The notes under the pieces are model-generated. The model was not told the DNA's origin. It saw only the letters and a list, made by a program, of their open reading frames with translations, and searched no databases. Of a stretch of 64,000 bases of DNA, positions 18,001-26,780 are shown piece by piece. The position numbers and the translations under genes are program-made. Source of the stretch: Pleodorina starrii (Eukaryota; Chlorophyta; Chlorophyceae; Chlamydomonadales; Volvocaceae); NCBI GenBank assembly GCA_030267565.1, contig BRXU01000032.1, positions 496,001-560,000 of the forward strand. Reading direction: 5' to 3'. Within the stretch, counting starts at the first letter, position 1. Each line of letters opens with the position of its first letter.

Positions 18001-21000
18001 CATCAGTGAGCACCGAGCTCCCGATCCGCAAAGGGGACCAGCTTGACACCCTCTGGGCACAACTCCCCCTCCACGCCCAAAGCTGGGGTTTCATAGTGCA
18101 TCTCGACGGCCATGCCGTCGCAGTCCGAAGGCAACACACGCATTGGTTCATTATTGACTCGCAATCGCCGCGCCCGACACAGCTGACAACCAATTGGCCC
18201 CTCGCCCACGGCACTATCTACTGCCTCCAACACCGGCACAACAGCACCCCATGTCAAACACATGTCGACCTCCGGAATGTCACGCCACCTGAGCAATGGA
18301 CCGCAACCCTGGCGACCAACACACAGAACGGACCCGCCGCCACCACCACGGACACGACGGAACCGCACCAGACTAGCCACGACGCACGCACACAACCGGA
18401 ACCCACCCCCACCGAAGCGCTCCCCTCGCCCTCCCACGAGGGGAGAGCGACTGCAGAGCACGGGGCACCCCGGTACACCGCCGCTAGCCCAAACCCCACC
18501 CCGATGGAAATAGATGACGCGGGCTCCCCCGGAACCGAAGTACACATGCAACCGACGGACCCCGGAAGCCCCGAGGGCCCCCCGGCACATACCCCTGCCG
18601 ACCCCAGCCCCATGGACACTGACGGCGCAGAACTGGATGCGGAAATCCCGCAGCCTCCGCCGGATGCCCACGACGCCGCGGGCGCCCCGCGGCCCGCGCA
18701 GCAAGACATCCCTAGGCCCCGTAGAGCAACCGCGAATGCTCCTGAAGCGCGCCACGCCGACACGGGACGGGCCACCAGGCGCGCCCCCACTCCAGAGGCC
18801 GCGGCACCTGCACGCACCAGCCGAAAGCGGACCAAAAGGCAAGTAGGGCCCGCGCCCGCAACCCACACCATCACATATCACCTGCTCCGCATGCAAGGAC
18901 TCCCCATCCGACCGGGCCATAACCGCACGGCCGCCGACGCACCGGACGGAGCCGAGACAACCGAGACACCGCAACACAACCCACCGAACCCGGCCCCCGA
19001 CCCGGTACGGCTGGCGGCGCACGGCATGACGCGCCCCACTCCGGAACGGGATGCAGCACGTCCACGCCCACGCAAGCGCCCAGCGGAAAGCTCCCCCCCT
19101 CCGCAGTCCCGCCCTAAACCAAAAACAGGACCTCAGCAACAACACATGACGAAATACGCCCACCCCAAAAAGCCAAAGACGGACACCCCCGCCGCACCTG
19201 CCAAGGCGCCAGCGCAGACCGCCAGCGAGCCACCCCCGGCCGCACCCGGAGCACCACCGACCGGCTATCTCAAACTCGTTACGATGAACACGCGAGGCCT
19301 GCAAGGGCACCGCGAGGGTATTTTGCGCCTAGTCGACGACCACAAGCCAGATGTGCTGGTGCTCACCGAAACCAAGCTAAGCGCTCATCATCGGCGCGCT
19401 ATTGCAAGCATGAAGCAAAGCATGCAGCCCTATCAGACCTACCTGAGCAACCGCCCGCATGTCGCCGACCGCGCCAATCGGGAAGCAGGCGTCCTGATCG
19501 GAGTGGCGGAGCGCTTCAGTAGACAGGGCAGCGCCACCGCAGAACCTATACCCACTGAACTGGAAGGGTACATAGGGCATGTGCGTATAGCCCCCCCAGC
19601 CAGCTCCGCCCTTCACATCATAGGGGTGTACTGCCCATCCGACTCCACCGCACGGCAGAGAATATACGAATATGGTCGAGCGGCCTCGGTGCACGCCAAA
19701 GCAAAGGGTGAACACCTGGTCATGGCGGGCGACTGGAACGCCGTGCTCAAAGCGAGTGACCGGTCGACAGGCATCTGCAACTCGGACGACAGGGCACACA
19801 GATGCTTCTCAACGGACAGCGACCTACGACCAGTCGACACCAGGCGACGAGAATACACCTACACGCAGACGCAACTCGGACTCGACACCCACCTGAGCCG
19901 CATCGACGACGTCCTCCTTGCTCCCCAAACCACCGCCGCTGTGGCCAAGGAGGGCAATGCATACGAACAAGTGTATGATTGTGGAGGCAACTTCGACCAC
20001 CGACCGCTGTGTACCCTCCTTCCCCTAGCGGGACTCCGCCTCCTCCCTGCCCCCGCTGCCCAGTCCCCCACAGACCTGAACCCCAGCTCATGGAGCCGCA
20101 TCCAGCTGCCCATCCTCAAAGAAAGCAAAGGCAAAGCACGCATGGAGATGGAGGCGACACTCACGGGCGCAATTACCCACCTGCTGGACGCTCTCCGCCC
20201 CGCGCACGAGACCATAACAGCCGCCTCCACCCAAATGGAGCGCGCCGCGGGCAAGGACCAGGCGCGGATGATCCTTGGCCACCTGCGCAATCACGAGGCC
20301 GTGCAAGCCACGAATGTCACTTCCCTAAGCCAAGAGCTTGGGACGCTCATGCTGCAATGCCTCGGCATCCTCGAAAGTCACTGCCAACAAAAACCCCCCC
20401 GCTCAGGGAGACTGCACGCGCGACGGGGCATTGGCAGGCGCCTGACCCGTTTACATGATGAACACAAAGCACTGAAACGCGACCTCACGCAAGCACTGCA
20501 CCCGCCGGGGCCCCCCCCCAACCCGACGAAAGCGACCCAACAACCCCCATCACGGCACCCCCAGGAGGCAACGCCGGTCCCGAAAGCCACAGATCAGACC
20601 CTCGACCCACCTGAAACTGGTACCACCCGCCAAACACAAGGCCAGGGGGACCCATGGGACAACCTTGAAACCCGTGACCTGCGCACCGCGATCCGGAGCA
20701 AGGGGGACGAAATCAGAAAGGTGGTTAATGAGACGCGCAAACTGCACATGCGCAGAGCAAGCAGGCGGCTCCAACGCCTTCTCACAAAGAAGCCAAAGCA
20801 GGCGCACAGGCAAATCCTGGAGCCTGACGATCAACCGCGAGGTATCGCGGCTATACGCCACCCCGAGGACGGGCACCTGTGCACGGATTCCGAAGGCATT
20901 CTCGACGCGCTACACACACACTTCGCCCTCCTAGCCAAGCCAGTGTCCGGTCCCCGCACAGGTAAATACCTCCCAGGCGAGGCCTCACGCAAATACCCCT

Positions 21001-24000
21001 GGGAAGAGGCTGGGGCCCCTGACCCACTCAGACAAGGCCTTGCACGCTGGGACGGTGCGCCCCCGTCCCTCCTCCCCGGAATCCTCGACCCATGCAACTT
21101 TCGTACCTGCCTAGGCCACCTCGCCCGCAACAAAGCCCCCGGGCCGGACGGCCTGCCCAATGAACTCCTCCAAACCCTTCCAGACGACCTCCAGACCGCA
21201 ATACACCACCTAATCACAGTAATGTGGGTCAAAGCCGAAATCCCCCCCCACTGGACACAATCCGACACGGTCCTCATCCCCAAGAAAGGAGACCCACTTC
21301 TTATTAAGAACAAACGACCGATCGCCCTGGCCAACACCCTCTACAAGCTGTACACCAGCCACATCACGCTAAACATCGTAACTTACAGCGAGCAAGCACA
21401 CGTCTTTACCGAGGCCCAGGAAGGGTACCTCCGGCAGCGCAACACAGAACGGCAAATCCAGAACGTGCTGCACGCTATCGAAGACGCGGGCCTTACCGGG
21501 CGCGACCTGTTCCTCCTTTATATCGACTTCACATCCGCGTTCAACACCATCGATCATGATAAACTGCTTATGATCATGTACGACCTGGGCTACCCAGATG
21601 ACCTCATCGAGGTGGTTGCGAACCTGTACTCGCACGCCGCGACACGCATACGAACCGAGCACGGATGCACTGCGAACATTGCGATCGAGCGCGGGACGAT
21701 CCAGGGAGACACGCTGTCACCCGTCCTGTTCATTATCTACATGGAACCCCTCCTACGATGGCTGCACAGCGGCGGCAGGGGGTACCGATATGGCTGCCTC
21801 CGGGCGGAAGAAAACGATCGCCATCACTTCAGCTCGGGGGCATTCGCTGACGACCTAGTTATCCTTACGAATGCGGTATCGGATCTGCGGCTCCAATGCT
21901 CAAAAATTGAACGGTATGCGAGGTGGGGGGCCCTCAAGGTCAACGTGAGCAAGTGCCAGATACAAGGCATTCTCCATGGCCGCGCGCGCTCGGACAAGGA
22001 TCTGAGCAGAGGCCCCGGCACACAAAAATACCAGACCGCCCTGGAACGCCTTCTGAAAAACCAAATTCGAATAGACGACACGCCTATCCCGTACGCACCC
22101 CCCACGCAGCCGTACAAGTATCTGGGAGTACACATTACCCCCACGCTAGACTGGGCAGAACAAGTGACCTATGTGCGCGCCGAAGTTGACAGACGAGGAC
22201 GGGGCATTGAGAGCTCCCTCGCTACCCCCGACCAACGCATCAACATGATCAGAACCCTCATACACCCCTTCGTGGCGTACAGCCTGCCCACCATGGCGTA
22301 CACCCCACAAGACATTGCCAGTTTCGATGCGCAAATCGCGGGCATAGCCAAACGCAGCTACGGACTCAAGATGGGCTTCCCCACCCGCGCCATTCTCAAC
22401 CCGACCGCGAGGCTCGGCCTGGGGGTTGGCACCGTACGCACCTTATACGCCGTCCGGGCGGCAAAGACCCTCGTCCTCTCCCTCAATGATGACGGCCGTC
22501 TCGGAGCGGTGACCAGAGCTCTCCTCCACCTGCAAAGTCGATACATGGGCACCGTACCGGCACATGAACTCAAACGGGAATGCAAATTCTACACCACACT
22601 GAAACAGCTCGCTCTCGTGAGGGAGGCGGGGATTGAACTCACGGACAAAGGGACAGCATACGAAACGACAATGAGCAGCCTCGCCCACCTGATCGGATCT
22701 CTCAACCCAGCGGCCGAACCCAAGGCGCTTGCGCTCCTCTTCCGATGCGTACAACCTCTGCTTGAGCTGGGTCTCGACCTCCGGGCCCTGAGGGATCAGA
22801 ACACGGGCACGCACATCATCACCACCGATCAGCTGCAACTAATCGGAGGCCGGAACGTGGGATCGCGCCATAGGATAGCCCTGAACCAGCTCAGCCTCGC
22901 CATGAATGCTGACCCCAGCGTGCGGGATCGGGCACCCAGATACCGCGGATCCACATCTCTACCCCCCGAGCTGCGGCTCATTCCAGACAACCCCGGCCTG
23001 ACCGGCCTAACCGACGAAACGGCTGGACCCAAACCCATACCGTACGGACGCATAACAAAGTACCTCGCCCCAAAGCCCCGTGACCCGGTCGAAGCCATGC
23101 AAACCGCACACGCCGACACAGCCCCCACACCCCCAGGCGTGATAATCGCCAACGAGGCGACCCAACCGACGCCGCCCGGGGGCGCGACGGCAGATCCCAC
23201 CACACGACGCTCGACGCCTCGATGTCACGCCCGGCAACACCAGCCACGGCGGCTAACCGACCGTGACCGCCTCAAAGCATACCTTTTGCGTCAAAACCTT
23301 AAGCCGGTAACGGGCATCGTGGACACCGACGCCATCGGCTGGAACCCCCGACACACCCCACTCACCATCCAACATTGCGAAGAGCTCCTACGCCACCCGC
23401 ACCACAAGGGCCTGCTAACCAGGGTCGGCTCCGCCGAACGGCTCCTCCAGATGCTGCTGGGCGAGGAACCATGGCCTGCGGAGGTCCCGGCGCGGTATGG
23501 AATCAGTATCACGCAATTCCTCTTCGGAGACCAAGAAAGGGTGGCGTGCATCAACGCAGAAATACGTAAACGGGTCGCCGTCGACCAACCGACCCCAAAG
23601 AAGCAGCGCACAATCCACCCACCGAGCCAAGGCACCCACCGCACCTACTACCTGGTCGACTGGGAACGCACGGCAGTAACCAAAGGAGCCCTCGCCCTCT
23701 ACGCTGCCAACGGATACCCCCCCCAGGCGGTACACCCCCATGCGCCTCCTAACGGCACACCACCGCAGGTGGGCCTAGTCGAAGTGGACTGGGAGCCCAC
23801 TACAGACGAGGGCACGCGTCTGGCCCAACAAGATAACTGGATCGAACTGCTCAATGCATTCCGGGATCGACGCGCTCAGGAAGCCGGACATGACCCGGGG
23901 CGCGCGGCGGAGACACGCGACAAGCACCTGACGGAAAGGCAACAACAAGGTCGATGGGAAACCGAATGCCTAAACACGACCCGAGGGCAGCGCCTTCTCA

Positions 24001-26609
24001 GACAGTTTGTCGAAATCAACGTCCAACCGGGCAACCCGGACAAGGACATCTACCCCACAGGGCGTTACACTATCCAGATCGGCAAACACAACGGCCCCCT
24101 CTGCGGAACACCCTGGGAGGGTGACGGGGACATACCTGAAGGACTGCAGACCATCGGACTGGCCCTCGTCTACGGCCCCCAAGGTAACTGTGTAGGCCAA
24201 ATCTCCGTATGTCGGCTCCGCAGCCTGTGGTACAGGTACCAAGACGCGCAGCAGAACCGCCCGGAAGACCATGCCCGACTCGCCGCCAGGGGCGGCTTTG
24301 CGGAAGACGTCGCACGCCTCCTCCTGCGGTACCGGAACGGCGGGGGCACCAAACTGCAACCCGTCAAAGCGGCAAACGAGCGCCGGCTGCCCGAAGCGCT
24401 TATGAAGCGCCTCACGACCGCGCTCGGCGCCACAACCGAACGCTTTGCATCCCCCCTCAATGTAGCCGACTGCGTAGATACATACTATTCACGCTTTTCA
24501 GAGGACCAGCTCTTTGGGGCGAACCACGATGCATATACGCAGCCATTCACAGGCCTCTCCATCGCCCACCCCGAGCCTACGCCGGAGGAGGGGCATCACG
24601 CCCTAAGATGGGCCTTGGGATGGGCCGAGACAGTACGGTCTGAGAGCACACCCACCGCCACCCTCCTCCTGCTGCCCACGGCTCGAACGGCGCCATATAC
24701 CCGTTACCTCACCCACCCGCTGGTCACTATGATCGGCAGAATCGACGCGTTCACGGGCACAGCCAGTCTGTACAGCGAAACCCTTGAAGATACCCCCCAA
24801 CCCTACCCGATGGGCCTCACTCTTCTCTTAGTCAGCAACGCAACTGGTCGAACCCACGCCGAAAGCCTCCGTCGGACTCTTGGCATGCCGGCTGCAACCG
24901 CCACCCCCATGGAGCCCTCCCACCCCTGGAACCCGCCCCAGTGGGTGCGGAAACGGGTGCGCAGTATGAGCGACCGGCCACCCGCGGCGGCGGTACTCTC
25001 CCGTCCGTGCGACAAGCTCACCTCTGCTGAGCGACAGGCCGTCTTCCGGACATTCCACGCCAAACAGTCGCTGCGATACGACTCCCAGAACGCAATCTAC
25101 ACGGACGGATCTGTTCAAAAGGTAAAGGATGGCGACGAGGAACGACAAATACTGGGAGCCGCGGCCGTCGACGCACTCACCAATAAGACGCTCCACATCG
25201 ATGTAAATGCTGGACATCATGGCTGCCAAACCATCACGAGGTGTGAACTAAGTGCCATCCACCAAGCACTCTACATGCGCAGAGGCACACCTGAGGACAA
25301 CACCCACTTATCCATCTGGACGGACTCAGCCGCAGCCCTTTACCTAATAAAAAAGATGATCAATAACCCACAGAAACTCCGGCTCAGCAAACATAAGGCC
25401 CTCCTTGAGCAGATAGTTACTACTCTTAAAAAGAGAGCAGCATGCAATTTAACAACTTCCCTACTTAAAGTAAAAGCCCACACTGGCGTGAAATACAACG
25501 AAGAAGCAGATAAAGCAGCCGTACGGGCCGCGCGAGGCCTTGCAAAGCTCGACCCCGACGCACTGAGCACAACCGAAACATCCGACAATAACCCACGTAA
25601 CCAATACTGGTGGCTACGGAAGATACATGGGCCTGAGAAGAATGCTGGGCACTTTGCCAACGACCTCAACCGGGGCATCGAAGCCCTAGTGCGACCGGAA
25701 ACGCACTCGGGCTACACAAATGAGACAGATTACATGAAGTTTGTTGCCAATACCATACCCGACCTGGACATCAACGCCAGCGCACGCACCCTACAGCGCA
25801 AGATAGGCCGACACAAGCACGCCAAACGGTGCTTCGACTACCTGTACGGCCAACTATGGAACGCCAAGCTCGCGAACCGCTTCAGGAAATCCTTGGCCCC
25901 GGGAGGCCCAGTTGCGTCAGGAAGCTGCCCCCTGTGCCACAACCCCGACTCCGGGGGGCATATCCTGGGTGGCTGCCGCCACCCACGGATGCGCGCTCTA
26001 TACATTCTTCGGCACAATCAGGCGGTTCAAACCATCACCAGTACGCTCGCTCGGGGAATGAACGGGGGCTGCTACACGGTCATGGACGCCTGCCCCGCAG
26101 ATGACCGGCCGGATTATGTAGCAGGCACCAGACTACCGCACTGGCTGCTCCCAAACACCCCGGAGGGAGAACGGCTCAAAATGCGCCCCGATCTACTCCT
26201 CATCCCTAGCATACCTCTCCACGAGGCACAAGAGATCGGATACATGGGGCCCCCGGACCCTAGTCAACACACCGTGCATATCCTCGAAATAGGATACACG
26301 GCCGACACCAACCACAAGCAGAAACAACATGACAAAGCCGTCCAACATTCCGAGCTAGCCCGGCTCCTCACAAAGGAGGGGTGGAAAGTCTGTTACACAG
26401 CACAGGAGGCCATCAGCCTAGGCTTCGCCGGTACCATCCGAAAAGACTTACGCCCCCTTCTCCGCACCCTAGGGGCGGGCAGTGAAGCGGCCAAAACATG
26501 CTGCAACGAACTCCACGATCACGCTGTTCGGGCGCTCAATAAGATTGTGATCACCCGGCGGCAAATGGAACGCTCCCCGCACGAGACGCAACAGCAGACG
26601 GGCACATAA
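15000..26609 (+). CDS. Dualen-type LINE polyprotein, copy B (about 3870 aa)
   Basis: An open frame with no stop across 11.6 kb. The first in-frame ATG (15000) belongs to the target-site duplication, i.e. host sequence; the first ATG inside the element is at 15108, so the real start is uncertain. Codons up to about 16794 are unique to this copy and include seven 14-residue repeats. The rest carries the same domains as copy A, with Josephin-like Cys at codon 17754, His at 18111 and Asp at 18156. I count about 12 amino-acid differences from copy A after about 18.7 kb, and about 54 in the 640 codons before that. The frame ends at TAA 26607-26609, followed by a GC-rich 3' UTR and the (TAT)n tail. 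Confidence 0.85.
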   Translation: MDGAHPDGDLLSPAFIDCCTGGLLLTNLPELVSTDYMDEMGAILKQKAAVLNNFAPLLQSSKDGAQKEVGDCLADKTCAPPLPATVDIRGQPLSLAQGDKADIGHSLVIVNTDGAYSSQRDACLTLGPDGTVGYRLPTRTLCLPLLGRPSLALMLLAANDGKLSNSTNCYAVLQGTRVHLGLPPNSPLGATARIELTPLAGSCPYRQPTSSLGLALAASLGRPALEVLASGYLKGTGKTDQLQLREKIRQALTTAYLSPSPRPLRDLSPLVAPQRDGGAVSLDDLMALGDEDPDPRVLNMDVDGENVSHRHTGGYKLARGRNSIRTDLHMRPHSHAPPITHCSAIPHTQLGRLESTHRFTPAQCAAHQQQPLPQMLAPPHSPPPTYRALKDADEPRVDGTTKRQRLGMPCGHKLANKTETSVGHERILTWAGERCAGEIDYGAGASGRNHHTCLGTALAKRSRESSDPRGATGGYRQDREISYSGSGWYPRDREISYSGSGWYPRDREISYSGSGWYPRDREISYSGSGWYPRDREISYSGRGWYPRDREISYSGSGWYPWDREISYSGSGWYPRVQVLGVEGGSASKDDRTTCCKAERPWLLRQAGMTLLHWLQAVMLAYIEFHIVLYRYMILAPLAVALAIYCARIAALNITHLVHRLKAAVRQTMQPNRTRRVHTEWTRVAHTILLLPLAFTPTALTLALQPLNDVVHYLLSAFLLIWVGHLILVTLVLPRGAALLRTVRHAVYTIHVGARQVWSAPGPLAHQLAFLTMLTLICWQLITGDIIALYLAAGILLISRVMLATPPLARRVHGHVCACVLAGLLTHAPSTSQGAVAPLTTALALLVLDIPKATRLSRPQHEPQYGGPDEGTTRHAATPAHTTGTNNAPRRPEDVPWPPPGHPPEQETPTYHEKQRAQMCMIHAINNLLGGQYIDPSHVLSYCRTMTTHMQQQGLHAAAAIWKHAHNPITGHFSTIVLNHYLRHNVRIRDASGNTLHGTHIASVSTELPIRKGDQLDTLWAQLPLHAQSWGFIVHLDGHAVAVRRQHTHWFIIDSQSPRPTQLTTNWPLAHGTIYCLQHRHNSTPCQTHVDLRNVTPPEQWTATLATNTQNGPAATTTDTTEPHQTSHDARTQPEPTPTEALPSPSHEGRATAEHGAPRYTAASPNPTPMEIDDAGSPGTEVHMQPTDPGSPEGPPAHTPADPSPMDTDGAELDAEIPQPPPDAHDAAGAPRPAQQDIPRPRRATANAPEARHADTGRATRRAPTPEAAAPARTSRKRTKRQVGPAPATHTITYHLLRMQGLPIRPGHNRTAADAPDGAETTETPQHNPPNPAPDPVRLAAHGMTRPTPERDAARPRPRKRPAESSPPPQSRPKPKTGPQQQHMTKYAHPKKPKTDTPAAPAKAPAQTASEPPPAAPGAPPTGYLKLVTMNTRGLQGHREGILRLVDDHKPDVLVLTETKLSAHHRRAIASMKQSMQPYQTYLSNRPHVADRANREAGVLIGVAERFSRQGSATAEPIPTELEGYIGHVRIAPPASSALHIIGVYCPSDSTARQRIYEYGRAASVHAKAKGEHLVMAGDWNAVLKASDRSTGICNSDDRAHRCFSTDSDLRPVDTRRREYTYTQTQLGLDTHLSRIDDVLLAPQTTAAVAKEGNAYEQVYDCGGNFDHRPLCTLLPLAGLRLLPAPAAQSPTDLNPSSWSRIQLPILKESKGKARMEMEATLTGAITHLLDALRPAHETITAASTQMERAAGKDQARMILGHLRNHEAVQATNVTSLSQELGTLMLQCLGILESHCQQKPPRSGRLHARRGIGRRLTRLHDEHKALKRDLTQALHPPGPPPNPTKATQQPPSRHPQEATPVPKATDQTLDPPETGTTRQTQGQGDPWDNLETRDLRTAIRSKGDEIRKVVNETRKLHMRRASRRLQRLLTKKPKQAHRQILEPDDQPRGIAAIRHPEDGHLCTDSEGILDALHTHFALLAKPVSGPRTGKYLPGEASRKYPWEEAGAPDPLRQGLARWDGAPPSLLPGILDPCNFRTCLGHLARNKAPGPDGLPNELLQTLPDDLQTAIHHLITVMWVKAEIPPHWTQSDTVLIPKKGDPLLIKNKRPIALANTLYKLYTSHITLNIVTYSEQAHVFTEAQEGYLRQRNTERQIQNVLHAIEDAGLTGRDLFLLYIDFTSAFNTIDHDKLLMIMYDLGYPDDLIEVVANLYSHAATRIRTEHGCTANIAIERGTIQGDTLSPVLFIIYMEPLLRWLHSGGRGYRYGCLRAEENDRHHFSSGAFADDLVILTNAVSDLRLQCSKIERYARWGALKVNVSKCQIQGILHGRARSDKDLSRGPGTQKYQTALERLLKNQIRIDDTPIPYAPPTQPYKYLGVHITPTLDWAEQVTYVRAEVDRRGRGIESSLATPDQRINMIRTLIHPFVAYSLPTMAYTPQDIASFDAQIAGIAKRSYGLKMGFPTRAILNPTARLGLGVGTVRTLYAVRAAKTLVLSLNDDGRLGAVTRALLHLQSRYMGTVPAHELKRECKFYTTLKQLALVREAGIELTDKGTAYETTMSSLAHLIGSLNPAAEPKALALLFRCVQPLLELGLDLRALRDQNTGTHIITTDQLQLIGGRNVGSRHRIALNQLSLAMNADPSVRDRAPRYRGSTSLPPELRLIPDNPGLTGLTDETAGPKPIPYGRITKYLAPKPRDPVEAMQTAHADTAPTPPGVIIANEATQPTPPGGATADPTTRRSTPRCHARQHQPRRLTDRDRLKAYLLRQNLKPVTGIVDTDAIGWNPRHTPLTIQHCEELLRHPHHKGLLTRVGSAERLLQMLLGEEPWPAEVPARYGISITQFLFGDQERVACINAEIRKRVAVDQPTPKKQRTIHPPSQGTHRTYYLVDWERTAVTKGALALYAANGYPPQAVHPHAPPNGTPPQVGLVEVDWEPTTDEGTRLAQQDNWIELLNAFRDRRAQEAGHDPGRAAETRDKHLTERQQQGRWETECLNTTRGQRLLRQFVEINVQPGNPDKDIYPTGRYTIQIGKHNGPLCGTPWEGDGDIPEGLQTIGLALVYGPQGNCVGQISVCRLRSLWYRYQDAQQNRPEDHARLAARGGFAEDVARLLLRYRNGGGTKLQPVKAANERRLPEALMKRLTTALGATTERFASPLNVADCVDTYYSRFSEDQLFGANHDAYTQPFTGLSIAHPEPTPEEGHHALRWALGWAETVRSESTPTATLLLLPTARTAPYTRYLTHPLVTMIGRIDAFTGTASLYSETLEDTPQPYPMGLTLLLVSNATGRTHAESLRRTLGMPAATATPMEPSHPWNPPQWVRKRVRSMSDRPPAAAVLSRPCDKLTSAERQAVFRTFHAKQSLRYDSQNAIYTDGSVQKVKDGDEERQILGAAAVDALTNKTLHIDVNAGHHGCQTITRCELSAIHQALYMRRGTPEDNTHLSIWTDSAAALYLIKKMINNPQKLRLSKHKALLEQIVTTLKKRAACNLTTSLLKVKAHTGVKYNEEADKAAVRAARGLAKLDPDALSTTETSDNNPRNQYWWLRKIHGPEKNAGHFANDLNRGIEALVRPETHSGYTNETDYMKFVANTIPDLDINASARTLQRKIGRHKHAKRCFDYLYGQLWNAKLANRFRKSLAPGGPVASGSCPLCHNPDSGGHILGGCRHPRMRALYILRHNQAVQTITSTLARGMNGGCYTVMDACPADDRPDYVAGTRLPHWLLPNTPEGERLKMRPDLLLIPSIPLHEAQEIGYMGPPDPSQHTVHILEIGYTADTNHKQKQHDKAVQHSELARLLTKEGWKVCYTAQEAISLGFAGTIRKDLRPLLRTLGAGSEAAKTCCNELHDHAVRALNKIVITRRQMERSPHETQQQTGT
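15010..16794 (+). other. Copy-specific 5' module of LINE copy B
   Basis: Not related to the 5' module of copy A. Nucleotides 15010 to about 15918 are very GC-rich and exon-like: a coherent protein, with SPAFIDCCTGGLLLTNLPEL near its start, ending at a perfect donor (GAGAAC then GTAAGT, 15919-15924). The following 870 nt look intron-like and contain the 42-bp minisatellite, yet keep the frame open into the LINE body. I recognise no domain. Captured exon plus intron by 5' transduction or template switching is the simplest reading. Confidence 0.6.
16431..16724. repeat. 42-bp minisatellite, seven units, in frame
   Basis: Seven head-to-tail 42-bp units with only a few substitutions, the third phase encoding DREISYSGSGWYPR (14 residues) per unit. 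As 42 is a multiple of three, copy-number change would not shift the LINE frame. Confidence 0.95.
16795..17570 (+). other. Conserved membrane-spanning block of the LINE ORF (copy B)
   Basis: The first part shared by both copies. The translation has about five or six hydrophobic stretches of 18-25 residues, for example YMILAPLAVALAIYCARIA and LLSAFLLIWVGHLILVTLVL, separated by short Arg/His-rich loops. Copy A has the same block at about 10840-11615. Most differences between copies exchange one hydrophobic residue for another, which suggests the hydrophobic character is kept. A membrane anchor for the polyprotein is inferred; I know of no such block described for other LINEs. Confidence 0.65.
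17727..18230 (+). other. Josephin-like cysteine protease domain of LINE ORF (copy B)
   Basis: YHEKQRAQMCMIHAINNLLG closely follows the Josephin (ataxin-3-type deubiquitinase) active-site region, with Cys at 17754. Downstream, GHAVAVRR supplies the His (18111), and FIIDS supplies an Asp (18156) where ataxin-3 has Asn. Copy A has the same residues (C824, H943, D958). Dualen is reported to carry a cysteine protease; the Josephin assignment is from motif similarity. It may process the polyprotein or remove ubiquitin. Confidence 0.75.
19266..20045 (+). other. APE-type endonuclease domain of LINE ORF (copy B)
   Basis: The order of motifs is that of exonuclease III/AP-endonuclease domains in LINEs: TMNTRGL (Asn), VLTETK (catalytic Glu), AGDWNAV (Asp/Asn), SRIDDVL and NFDHRPL (His). 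All expected residues are present. The domain would nick target DNA. The corresponding part of copy A is about 8380-9140. Confidence 0.85.
21090..22290 (+). other. Reverse transcriptase domain of LINE ORF (copy B)
   Basis: NKAPGPDGLPNELL, the palm motif IDFTSAFNTIDH, QGDTLSPVLF, and FADDLVIL with the catalytic Asp pair at 21849-21854. This is a typical non-LTR RT with intact catalytic residues. In copy A the Asp pair is at 6556-6561. Confidence 0.92.
25089..25530 (+). other. RNase H domain of LINE ORF (copy B)
   Basis: YTDGS (Asp), TRCELSAIHQAL (Glu), IWTDSAAA (Asp) and KAHTG...EEADKAA (His, Asp) give the full D-E-D-D set of type I RNase H. It lies C-terminal to RT. Confidence 0.88.
25920..26400 (+). 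other. CCHC knuckle and restriction-like endonuclease of LINE ORF (copy B)
   Basis: CPLCHNPDSGGHILGGC is a CCHC zinc knuckle. It is followed by MRPDLLLIP and HILEIGYTAD, matching the R-PD...E core of the restriction-like endonuclease in early-branching LINEs. Having both this and an APE domain in one ORF is the hallmark of Dualen. Confidence 0.8.
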
Positions 26610-26745
26610 CCAACACATACTCGTTCTCAACCCCCACCGCGGTGGCGGGGGAGGACTGGGACCGGGGAAACCCGTCACCCCACCTCCTCTGCTCCCTTAA
26701 CCCACGCCTCGGCCTCCGGTCGGGCGTACTATTATTATTATTATT

Positions 26746-26757
26746 ATATGGATGGTG
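26746..26757. repeat. Target-site duplication of LINE copy B, 3' side
   Basis: atatggatggtg, identical to 14998-15009; it overlaps the last bases of the TAT tail by up to three nucleotides. Confidence 0.8.
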
Positions 26758-26780
26758 ACGATGCGCTCGCGTTCAGTTTC
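26746..26780 (-). CDS. Host exon interrupted by LINE copy B, 5' half
   Basis: On the minus strand an acceptor (GTGGACAG) precedes GAAACTGAACG at 26780, encoding ETERERIVTIHM up to the break. It continues at 14997-14955. Together they make a 78-nt phase-0 exon (see the 3' half). The stretch 26781-27493 is intron with no other feature seen. Confidence 0.78.

Larger units (their letters stand above)
15010..26745 (+). mobile_element. Dualen/RandI-type LINE, copy B, inserted in a host exon
   Basis: An 11.7-kb element bounded by the 12-bp duplication at 14998-15009 and 26746-26757, ending in (TAT)n at about 26728-26748. It is antisense to the host gene and head to head with copy A, 1.77 kb apart. 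The shared body starts at about 16795. The 5' boundary rests on the direct repeat only, because the unique 5' part has nothing else to compare with. Confidence 0.83.
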
